Shown here one piece after another: positions 25,037 through 31,651 of a DNA stretch of 64,000 nucleotides. The notes beneath the pieces were generated by a model. That model was not told the origin of the DNA. It ran no database searches and saw nothing but the letters and a program-made list of their open reading frames with translations. Source of the stretch: JALYUA01 sp038239305 (lineage in GTDB: Bacteria; Acidobacteriota; Thermoanaerobaculia; UBA5066; Gp7-AA6); the NCBI GenBank assembly GCA_038239305.1, contig JBBSEW010000011.1, forward strand, positions 1 to 64,000, written 5' to 3'. Every line of letters begins with the position of its first letter. Position 1 is the stretch's first letter. A program made the translations under genes and the position numbers.

Positions 25037-25462
25037 TTACTCTTCCCGGAACACGAGCGTGACGCAGTTCACCCCCTCCCGGTTCTCGTAGCGCACCTCG
25101 TCCGCGATCGAGCGGATCAGGAAAATTCCCCGGCCGCCCTCCGGCGCGTCGTCCAGCGAGGCGGTGAACAGGGGCGCCGGCGCCTGCAGGGGATCGAACG
25201 GCGGGCCGTCGTCTTCCACCGTGACAGTGGAATCCGCAGCCTGCTGACGGAGGCTCACCCGAAACGTCAGCCGACGCCTTTCTCCGCCGTGGCGGACGAT
25301 ATTGGTGACGAGCTCGTCCAGGCAGAGCTCCACCTCCGCGAGCCGCTCCGCCGGGAGTGCCAGCGCCGCAGCGTGCATCCGGAACCAGTCCGTCGCCGCC
25401 CGCGGTGCTGTCCGGTCGGCGGAGAACGATTGCTCCGCTGTCCGGTCGCCGAGAAAGATCAC
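25037..25462 (-). CDS. RsbW-type anti-sigma serine kinase (HATPase_c_2)
   Basis: 141-aa GHKL ATPase. N box ELCLDELVTNIVRHG (about 45-59), G1 box VEDDGPPFDP and G2 box GGRGIFLIRSIADEV are intact, so it should bind ATP and phosphorylate the Ser of a STAS partner. Its GTG start overlaps the stop of the STAS gene by 4 bp (GTGA), so the pair is coupled. No sigma factor gene is adjacent; the target sigma or response pathway is unknown. Confidence 0.9.
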   Translation of the reverse strand: MIFLGDRTAEQSFSADRTAPRAATDWFRMHAAALALPAERLAEVELCLDELVTNIVRHGGERRRLTFRVSLRQQAADSTVTVEDDGPPFDPLQAPAPLFTASLDDAPEGGRGIFLIRSIADEVRYENREGVNCVTLVFREE

Positions 25463-25800
25463 GCGAGCGCCGCCGCGCGCGCGGTCGCCAGGTCGTGAAA
25501 CACGGGGATGATCCGGTCGATCTGCGTGCGATTGAGCACATCGGCGACTCCCGGTCGCGGCGACAGCAGCACCAGGCGCCCGCCTCGCGACGACAGGGCG
25601 CGGGCGGTGCGCAGGATCACCGAGACGCCGATCGAGGCGAGAAACTCGACGAGCGCCAGGTCGAGCACGACGAAACCCCGCTGCACCGCGGCGAGGCTCG
25701 TGAGCCTCAGGTCGATTGCGTCGGCGCCCTCCATGTCGAGCCGTCCCGCCAGGTGAATCTCGCGCACGCCGTCCTCAAAATCCTCGAACGTCAGCTCCAT
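25459..25800 (-). CDS. STAS-domain anti-sigma factor antagonist
   Basis: 113 aa from ATG 25800 with AAGGA 7 nt upstream. STAS fold: VREIHLAGRLDMEGADAID, FVVLDLALVEFLASIGVSVIL with a Ser at the usual phosphorylation helix (LASIGVS, where many family members have DSSGLG), and GGRLVLLSPRPGVADVL. Partner switch with the downstream RsbW-like kinase is expected: the unphosphorylated form would bind the kinase. The frame is open upstream to 26052 but overlaps the divergent membrane-protein gene and is rejected there. Confidence 0.9.
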   Translation of the reverse strand: MELTFEDFEDGVREIHLAGRLDMEGADAIDLRLTSLAAVQRGFVVLDLALVEFLASIGVSVILRTARALSSRGGRLVLLSPRPGVADVLNRTQIDRIIPVFHDLATARAAALA

Positions 25801-25880
25801 GTCGGTTTCCTTCCATCCGTAAATATAGGAAGATCGCGTGAACTCGAAGGTGAAATCGGAGTGAAGAGATCGGACGTCTG

Positions 25881-27512
25881 TTGCGCGTTTCTCGCCATGC
25901 GGATGGCCTGAAGACTCCGTTTGTTCACATCGCGACGATCCCCTTTGTTGCGGCGATCGCTCTCCTGCTCGCCGGAATCGTCTGGCTCGCGACGTGGCCT
26001 CCCGGGTTTGCTCTCGATCTTTTCGAGCAGGGGCACTGGCTCGGGCCGGCATCCGACATGCTGCTCGGTAAGGTTCCGTATCGCGAGACGTTTCCCGTCC
26101 ACGGGTTCCTCTCCGACGGAGGTCTCGACTTCCTCCTCTTCCGGCTGACGGGCCCGAGCTTCCGCGCGTCCGGGATCGCCCATCAGATGCTCGGCATCTT
26201 TTTTCAGCCGGCGATCTTTCTCGTGGCCGCCGCGGCGACCCGGCGGCCGGTCTTCGCGGCGGCGGCGATCCCCCTGAACCTCGCGCTTGCGCCGGCGCTC
26301 GTGTTCGACCGGCCCGTCGCCGCCCTGCTCGCGCTCGCGGCGTTCCTGTGGGCCGTCGACTCCCGGCCGGGGGCAGTGCCGGCGTTTCTCTCGGGCGCCC
26401 TCGCCGCTCTCGGAGTTCTCTACGGGCTCGAATACGGGACGTTCGTGCTGGCCGCTCTCCTCCTCGCGCTCGGGCTCATGGCGGCAACCCGCTCGTCCGG
26501 CCTGATTCGCGGCCGTGCCTTTTTCGGCGGACTGGCCGGCGTGTCCCTTCCCTTCCTGCTCTGGCTCGCGTGGCGCGGCGCGCTGTGGGATTTCGTCCGG
26601 ACGTCCTTCGTGGATCTTCCGAAGGCAATCGGACCCGTCTGGGGGCTTCGTTTTCCCGGTCCGGAAACTCTTCTCGCCGCTCTCGCGGGACATGGGACGG
26701 AAGTCGCGGGGCTCGGAGACCTCTCGCCCCGCCTCGCCGCGCGGCTCTGCCTCGCCGCGGCGCTCGGGGTCGCCGGTCTCGCGGCGTCGGTCGTGCTCTA
26801 TCGCCGACGGGGCGCCTCACCGCGCCTCTTCCGCCTCGTCGCGCTGGCCACCGCCTGCCTGTTCTTCTTCCGTTCCGTCTTCGGCCGCTTCCACCACGAG
26901 GGAGGAAACGCCCTCACGGGCCCGCTGCTCCTGCTGGCGGCGTGCCTGACAGCCGGCATGGGACGGACGATGCCGCGCTCACGGTCGCGGGCCTTGCACG
27001 CCGCTGTCTTCGCGCCTCTGATCCTCGCCGCGATACTGGCCGGAGCGCTGCCTTCCGTGGCGGCGCTCGCACATGGAGCCATGACGTATTCCTCGCGTAA
27101 TGCCGTCTGCCCCGGATGTGTGCGGCTTACCGGGAACCGGGCCGGCGGCGCGCTCGTGTCGGCCCCCGACGCCGCCCGAATCGAGCTCCTCCGCGGATTC
27201 GTCGAGCGGAACGCGGCGAAAGGCCCGGTGTTCGATCTCTCCAATCAACCGGCTCTGTATTTCTTTCTCGAGCGGCGCAACCCGACGCGTTTCTACCAGA
27301 CGGCGCTGATGGAACCGTTTCAGGACGAGGTGTTGAAGGACTTGGAGAGAGACCCGCCTGCGTTCGTCTTCCTCTCTTCCGGCGGATATCTGGACGCTCC
27401 CGACGGGCGCTCCAACGAGAGCCGCGTGCCGCGTGTCTGGAACTGGGTCGAAGCGCGCTATCCGCGGAGAGTCCTGGTCCGGAAGACCGTGGTGGCTCTG
27501 CCCGCGCCCTGA
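25881..27512 (+). CDS. Polytopic membrane protein, possibly GT-C glycosyltransferase-like
   Basis: 543 aa with about ten membrane helices over the first 400 residues and a soluble C-terminal domain (IELLRGFVERNAAKGPVFDL, PPAFVFLSSGGYLDAPD). An early periplasmic loop GKVPYRETFPVHGFLSDGG recalls the acidic first loop of lipid-linked GT-C glycosyltransferases, and the final domain resembles their periplasmic tails. Assignment tentative. TTG start at 25881 is the longest option; a later start is possible. Divergent from the STAS gene; its stop abuts the MFS stop at 27513. Confidence 0.75.
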   Translation: MRVSRHADGLKTPFVHIATIPFVAAIALLLAGIVWLATWPPGFALDLFEQGHWLGPASDMLLGKVPYRETFPVHGFLSDGGLDFLLFRLTGPSFRASGIAHQMLGIFFQPAIFLVAAAATRRPVFAAAAIPLNLALAPALVFDRPVAALLALAAFLWAVDSRPGAVPAFLSGALAALGVLYGLEYGTFVLAALLLALGLMAATRSSGLIRGRAFFGGLAGVSLPFLLWLAWRGALWDFVRTSFVDLPKAIGPVWGLRFPGPETLLAALAGHGTEVAGLGDLSPRLAARLCLAAALGVAGLAASVVLYRRRGASPRLFRLVALATACLFFFRSVFGRFHHEGGNALTGPLLLLAACLTAGMGRTMPRSRSRALHAAVFAPLILAAILAGALPSVAALAHGAMTYSSRNAVCPGCVRLTGNRAGGALVSAPDAARIELLRGFVERNAAKGPVFDLSNQPALYFFLERRNPTRFYQTALMEPFQDEVLKDLERDPPAFVFLSSGGYLDAPDGRSNESRVPRVWNWVEARYPRRVLVRKTVVALPAP

Positions 27513-28751
27513 CTACCGGCGCCCGCCGGCGATCCTGGAGGCCTCGGGCAGCGATCGCAGGCGCAGCATGGCCCACACGCCGAACGCGGGGCCGGGCGCG
27601 AGCGCAGCGAAGGCGAAGCGCCATCCGACGTGTCCGACGAGGATCGGGATGAGCTGGATCGAGCCCATCGTGAGCAGGAATCCGGCAGACGTCTGGATGG
27701 TCAGGGCCGTTCCCATGTATTGCGGATCGCCGAGCTCCGTGACGCACGCGGAGAACTGCGCGGAGTCGGCCACGACGCTCGCTCCCCAGATCACGGCCAC
27801 GACCGCGAGAAGGGTCGGGCTGCCTCCGTAGAAAAACCCGATGACGAGGCAACAGGCGCCGCTCACCGCCATCGCCACGCTCGTGACGAGCGTTCGCCCG
27901 AAGCGGTCCGCGACCAGGCCCGCGAAAACGCATCCGGCCGCGCCCGCTCCGATGACGAGAAACGAGATCGTCTCCGCGGCGGCGGGCGGGCTCCCGCGCA
28001 AAGCGAGGCTCGCGCGCACCATCACCGGGATCCAGGTCCACATGGCATAGAGCTCCCACATGTGACCGAAGTACCCGAAGTCCGCGAGGCGCACGCCCCG
28101 GTTCCGAAACACGCGACCGATCTGCTGGATGTCGAAGCGGGCGCGGGGGAGGGCGTACGGGCCGTCGTGGACGAAGAAGAACACGAGGAGCCCGGCGGCC
28201 GCGGCCAGCACGGAAACGAAGAGCACGTTCGACCGCCAGAAAGGCGAGCCGAGGGCGTTGACCAGGTACGGCGCGGCCTTGCCGAGCGTCAGCGCGCCGA
28301 CGAGGAATCCGAGGGCCATCCCGCGCCCGCGCCGGAACCAGGTCGCCATGATCTTCATGCCCGGCGGATAGACGCCCGCGAGGAAGAAACCCGTCAGGAA
28401 TCGGAGGACGAGGCCCGCGGGGAGCCCTCGCGCGGAGAGGGCGAAGAGCGCGTTGACAGCGGCGCCGGCCAGCGCCGAAACCGTCATGAGCCGCCGCGCC
28501 GCCAGGACGTCCGGCAGGTTCGCGAGGGCGCTCACGAGCGTCCCGACGACGAAGCCGAGCTGCACGGCGAGCGTCAGCCAGGACGCGCCCGTCGCGGAAA
28601 GCCCCCACTCTTTCTGGATCGCGGGCACGGAGGCGGACGCGGAGAACCAGAGCGACATCGCGAGCAGCTCCGCCGCCGCCAGAAGGGCGAGCGCGCGCCA
28701 CCGCCCGGGAGACTCCCCGGTCATTTCGTTCGCGTCGCGCAGACTGCTCAC
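27513..28751 (-). CDS. MFS transporter downstream of the arsenic genes
   Basis: 412 aa, 12 predicted helices. Early helix LAMSLWFSASASVPAIQKEW, loop 2-3 (DVLAARRLMT) and the second-half counterpart LVADRFGRTLVT fit the major facilitator superfamily. It follows arsC by 85 bp on the same strand and may be the distal gene of the ars operon. It is not ArsB, Acr3 or (lacking a GAPDH neighbour) an obvious ArsJ. Substrate unknown; arsenical export is a hypothesis from position only. Confidence 0.88.
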   Translation of the reverse strand: MSSLRDANEMTGESPGRWRALALLAAAELLAMSLWFSASASVPAIQKEWGLSATGASWLTLAVQLGFVVGTLVSALANLPDVLAARRLMTVSALAGAAVNALFALSARGLPAGLVLRFLTGFFLAGVYPPGMKIMATWFRRGRGMALGFLVGALTLGKAAPYLVNALGSPFWRSNVLFVSVLAAAAGLLVFFFVHDGPYALPRARFDIQQIGRVFRNRGVRLADFGYFGHMWELYAMWTWIPVMVRASLALRGSPPAAAETISFLVIGAGAAGCVFAGLVADRFGRTLVTSVAMAVSGACCLVIGFFYGGSPTLLAVVAVIWGASVVADSAQFSACVTELGDPQYMGTALTIQTSAGFLLTMGSIQLIPILVGHVGWRFAFAALAPGPAFGVWAMLRLRSLPEASRIAGGRR

Positions 28752-28836
28752 GGGCTTTCTCGGTTCGACCGCCGGGACGGCGGGTCCGGCGCAGCATATC
28801 GAGGAGAAGGGGGACGGCGCGGCTGTCGCGATCGCG

Positions 28837-29325
28837 CTACGACAGTCCGATCGACTTGATCCGTTCCTCGATCCGCAGCCGGTCGAGACTCTCCAGGGGA
28901 AGGGCGCAGAAAAGGTCGATCCGGCGCTGGAGCTCCATGGCGATCGAACTTACGAGCCGGAGGCGTTCCGCCTCGTCCTGTACATCGTCGGGGTCGGGCG
29001 CGCCCCAGTGGGCGACGACGGGCTGTCCGGGCCAGATCGGACAGCTTTCCCGCGCCCTGTCGCAAACGGTGATGACGAAGTCGAAGGGGACATCCCGAAG
29101 CTCCTCCCACGACTTGCTGCGAGCTTCGCTCGCGTCGATCCGGTACACCTCACGAAGAATCGCGAGCACGTCGGGATTGACCCGGCCGCGCGGGCGCGCG
29201 CCGGCGCTCCAGACCTCGAAGCGATCCCGCCCCTGACGTCGGAGCAGAAACTCGGCGAGGATGCTGCGGGCCGAGTTGCCGGTGCAGAGGAAGAGGACTC
29301 GGTACGGCGGCCTTTTCTCGTTCAT
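28837..29325 (-). CDS. arsC: Thioredoxin-coupled arsenate reductase ArsC (LMW-PTP family)
   Basis: Reduces As(V) to As(III). 162 aa from ATG 29325. The P-loop CTGNSARS (Cys14-Arg20) is the catalytic CX5R of the low-molecular-weight phosphatase type, and Cys88/Cys95 (CDRARESC) give the CX6C resolving pair used with thioredoxin. HWGAPDPDDV is the usual acid loop. Start overlaps the aqpS stop by 4 bp (ATGA). Product As(III) is expected to leave through AqpS. Confidence 0.95.
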   Translation of the reverse strand: MNEKRPPYRVLFLCTGNSARSILAEFLLRRQGRDRFEVWSAGARPRGRVNPDVLAILREVYRIDASEARSKSWEELRDVPFDFVITVCDRARESCPIWPGQPVVAHWGAPDPDDVQDEAERLRLVSSIAMELQRRIDLFCALPLESLDRLRIEERIKSIGLS

Positions 29326-30041
29326 GAAGGCCCCTCGAGGTTCCTCGGCGAGACGAATCGCAGGAATCCCGCGGCCGCGGCGGCGCCCGCGAGTTGCGCC
29401 GCGAGAAAACCGGGGACGTCGGCCGGGCGGATGCCGGCGAACGTGTCGCTCACGCACCGGGCGAGGGTGACCGCGGGATTCGCGAACGAGGTCGACGAGG
29501 TGAACCAGTAAGCGGCGAGGATGTAGGTCGAGACGCCCGCCGCGACGCCGGCGGCGCCGTAACGGGCGGCGCCCCGGACGACGAGGACGAGACCGAAGGT
29601 CGCGACGGCCTCCGAAAAGAGGCGAGCGGACCCTTCCCGCGCGTTTCTCGACAGCGAAAAGACGGGCTCTCCGAACATGGCGTGGGCGGCCGCCACTCCG
29701 GCAAACGCGCCGCCGATTTGAGCGACGACGTATACCGGAACGTCTGCCCTCCGGAGCTCCCCGCGGAGAGACGCGTCGAGCGTGACGATCGGATTCATGT
29801 GCGCTCCGGAGATGCCGGCGAACGCCAGGATGAGGGCCGCCAGCGCGGCTCCGGAAGCCACGCTGTTCGCCAGGAGGGCGGTGGCCTGGTTCCCGGCCGA
29901 GAGCCGGTCACCCGCGATGCCGGAACCGACGATCGCGGCGAGCAGAAATGCCGTGGCGACCGCCTCGGCGGCGCCACGGCGCGGGAGCGAAATCCGCGGA
30001 AGGGAGACAGAGGAAGCTCGGGGCCGGAGGACTGACGTCAT
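29322..30041 (-). CDS. aqpS: Aquaglyceroporin AqpS-like (MIP family), As(III) channel
   Basis: 239 aa, six membrane helices plus two half-helices bearing the NPA-type motifs HMNPIV (NPI 83-85) and FANPAVTLAR (NPA 188-190). In ars operons such channels let As(OH)3 made by ArsC flow out down its gradient in place of an ArsB/Acr3 pump, as described for Sinorhizobium AqpS. ATG 30041 is 1 bp after the arsI stop; the stop overlaps arsC. The frame is open to 30368 but that part overlaps arsI. Confidence 0.92.
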   Translation of the reverse strand: MTSVLRPRASSVSLPRISLPRRGAAEAVATAFLLAAIVGSGIAGDRLSAGNQATALLANSVASGAALAALILAFAGISGAHMNPIVTLDASLRGELRRADVPVYVVAQIGGAFAGVAAAHAMFGEPVFSLSRNAREGSARLFSEAVATFGLVLVVRGAARYGAAGVAAGVSTYILAAYWFTSSTSFANPAVTLARCVSDTFAGIRPADVPGFLAAQLAGAAAAAGFLRFVSPRNLEGPS

Positions 30042-30042
30042 C

Positions 30043-30471
30043 TCAACAGCCGGAGGCGGCGCAGCAGGCGGTTGCCGCTTCCGGCTTCTCGTCGGTATCC
30101 TGGATGACCGCGTACACCTCCCACCGGTTGCCGTCCGGATCGGAGAGCCAGAACTTGTCCTGGACCGCGTAGCAGCAATCCTCCCGGACTTCCTCCTCCG
30201 AGACGATTCCGCGGGCGCGCAGCGTGTCGCGCCACTCTCGAACCTGCGCCGTCGTCTCGACGCGGATTCCGAGATGGGAGAGCGCGCCGAGCGGGCCCGG
30301 ACCGGAAGACGGGAGAGTCGGCCGGATCGCGAGATGGATCTCCGGATCGGCGCCGACGAACTTCGCATAGTCCGCCTTGAGCTTCCGGGGCTCTCCGAAG
30401 AACCCGCGGTAGAACTCGACGCTCTTCGAAAGATCCGAGACGTTCAGGGAAATGTGCACGGAAGCAGGCAT
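30043..30471 (-). CDS. arsI: ArsI-type C-As lyase (vicinal-oxygen-chelate fold)
   Basis: Fe(II)-dependent dioxygenase that demethylates trivalent methylarsenicals to As(III). 142 aa. VOC domain with probable Fe ligands His6, His66 and Glu118; the arsenic-binding cysteine pair is Cys99-Cys100 in DCCYAVQDKFW, and the C-terminus has CC (136-137) and a final GC. I chose ATG 30471 because AAGGAG lies 6 nt upstream; the earlier ATG 30531 would place the putative ArsR operator inside the gene. Second-line defence with arsC and aqpS. Confidence 0.9.
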   Translation of the reverse strand: MPASVHISLNVSDLSKSVEFYRGFFGEPRKLKADYAKFVGADPEIHLAIRPTLPSSGPGPLGALSHLGIRVETTAQVREWRDTLRARGIVSEEEVREDCCYAVQDKFWLSDPDGNRWEVYAVIQDTDEKPEAATACCAASGC

Positions 30472-30505
30472 CGGCTTCTCCTTCTGTTCGGCTGTTCGGT
30501 CGTTT

Positions 30506-30533
30506 CTATAGATCGAGAACTTTCGATTCATAG
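30506..30533. promoter_or_regulatory. Imperfect palindrome upstream of arsI, probable ArsR operator
   Basis: CTATAGATCGA and TCGATTCATAG flank GAACTT; 9 of 11 arm positions pair. The core ATAGATCGA recurs at the operon start (31301). Lies between the arsR stop and the arsI start, suggesting a second ArsR-controlled promoter inside the operon. Confidence 0.55.
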
Positions 30534-30544
30534 GGCTAAATGTT

Positions 30545-30853
30545 TCAGACGGCTTTTCCGAACAGCTCCGGGATCCAGGCGATCGCCCCTTCGTTGCGCG
30601 AGTAATACATCCACCGGCCGCGCTTCTCGGCCGTTACGAGGCCGGCACGGCGCAGAAGGCCCATGTGGTGGGAGACGGCGGCCTGCGAGAGACCGACCTC
30701 CGTTTCGATGTCACACGCGCAGAGGCCGCGTTCGTCCCGGCCGATGAGGTCGCAGCAGGACTGGCCCTTCGACTTCAGCAGGTCGAGAATCTTCAACCGC
30801 GTCGGATCTCCGAGGGCCTTGCAGACCGTGACGATGTCGAGCTCGGACTTCAC
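30545..30853 (-). CDS. arsR: ArsR-family arsenic-responsive repressor
   Basis: 102-aa winged helix repressor from GTG 30853, which overlaps the arsN2 stop by 4 bp (GTGA); an ATG at 30898 is the alternative and would add 15 residues within arsN2. Features: VTVCKALGDPTRLKILDLL, DNA-recognition helix VGLSQAAVSHHMGLLRRAGL and wing RGRWMYYS. Candidate As(III) ligands are Cys33-Cys34 and Cys45, Cys47 in GLCACDI, a CxC arrangement like other ArsR types outside the classical E. coli CVCDLC. Expected to repress the operon through the two ATAGATCGA sites. Confidence 0.92.
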   Translation of the reverse strand: MKSELDIVTVCKALGDPTRLKILDLLKSKGQSCCDLIGRDERGLCACDIETEVGLSQAAVSHHMGLLRRAGLVTAEKRGRWMYYSRNEGAIAWIPELFGKAV

Positions 30854-31302
30854 GCGGTTCCAATCCGCGCGTGCATGAGGGTGGCGCTCTGCGGGCACGC
30901 CGAGAGGAACTCGACGGATGAGCGCAGGGCGGGCGGTGCCGTGGAGCGATCCTCGACCTGGAATCCGAACCGGGGGAAGAACCCGGACGCGGTCTCAGTC
31001 AGCAGGTACACATCCCGCACGCCGCGCTGCCGCGCCAGGGCGATTGCTTGCGACGCGAGCCGCTCTCCGGTCCGCCGGCCGCGATCGTCGGACGCGACGA
31101 CGAGCGAACGGAGAAGCGCGTCCGTTCCGTAGATTTCGAGCTCGACGACGCCGACGACTTCCGCGTCCCGTTCGGCGACGAGGGCGTCTTCGAAGTGGTC
31201 CCGAAAACCCTCGAGCGGCAGCCCCGCGGCGCCGAGAAGAGCCCGCGCCGGCTCAAAATCGTTCGTCCGGGCCGGCCGGATTGTCGCGGCAGTCATATCC
31301 AT
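30850..31302 (-). CDS. arsN2: ArsN2-like GNAT acetyltransferase
   Basis: 150-aa GNAT fold. TIRPARTNDF, LLRSLVVASDDRGRRTGERLA (acetyl-CoA loop, R/QxxGxG/A variant) and VYLLTETASGFFPRFGF match the arsenic-associated ArsN2 group, as does the terminal SVEFLSACPQSATLM. ArsN1 acetylates arsinothricin; the ArsN2 substrate is less settled. First gene of the ars operon. ATG 31302 overlaps the operator; ATG 31296, two codons in, is the alternative start and would sit just after it. Confidence 0.85.
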   Translation of the reverse strand: MDMTAATIRPARTNDFEPARALLGAAGLPLEGFRDHFEDALVAERDAEVVGVVELEIYGTDALLRSLVVASDDRGRRTGERLASQAIALARQRGVRDVYLLTETASGFFPRFGFQVEDRSTAPPALRSSVEFLSACPQSATLMHARIGTA

Positions 31303-31320
31303 AGATCGAAGTCTATCGAA
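31301..31320. promoter_or_regulatory. Inverted repeat at the ars operon start, probable ArsR operator
   Basis: ATAGATCGAAGTCTATCGAA: ATAGA and TCTAT form a dyad around six bases and ATCGAA is directly repeated at a 10-bp interval, one helical turn. It shares ATAGATCGA with the site upstream of arsI. Confidence 0.55.
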
Positions 31321-31438
31321 CTTACCGGGTGGCGGTCAAGGGCCGGGCGCGCGCTCTGGTCCGATCCGTGCCGGGAGCTGACCGGGTGACAGCGGCCGGC
31401 ATGGCCTCTCGCTCTCGACCGTCCCCTATACTCGCGTC

Positions 31439-31651
31439 ATGCCCGGCCTTTCGGACTCCTGCGGCATCTGCGGGAAGAAATATCTCTTCAGCCTTCCGCG
31501 CTGCGGCTTCTGCCACAAGACCGTCTGCGCGGACTGCGTCTTCCGGGTCGGGGGGTCGGTGTTCTGCGGGCGCGCCTGCGGCCACACCTTCTTTTACGGC
31601 GGGGACGAGGACATCGACGACGTGCCGGCCGGGGAGCAGGAAGACGAATGA
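31439..31651 (+). CDS. 70-aa zinc-ribbon/LIM-like Cys-rich protein
   Basis: Eight or nine cysteines in CxxC and CxxC/H patterns: CGICGKK, RCGFCHKTVCADC, VFCGRACGH, then an acidic tail. Likely binds one or two zinc ions. Its stop overlaps the start of the ClC channel gene by 4 bp (ATGA), so the two are coupled. Could be a regulator or assembly factor for the channel; no named family recognised. Confidence 0.7.
   Translation: MPGLSDSCGICGKKYLFSLPRCGFCHKTVCADCVFRVGGSVFCGRACGHTFFYGGDEDIDDVPAGEQEDE

Noticed and set aside
25801..26052. N-terminal extension of the STAS protein
   Set aside because: Overlaps the divergent membrane-protein gene; ATG 25800 has a good ribosome-binding site and the domain starts there.
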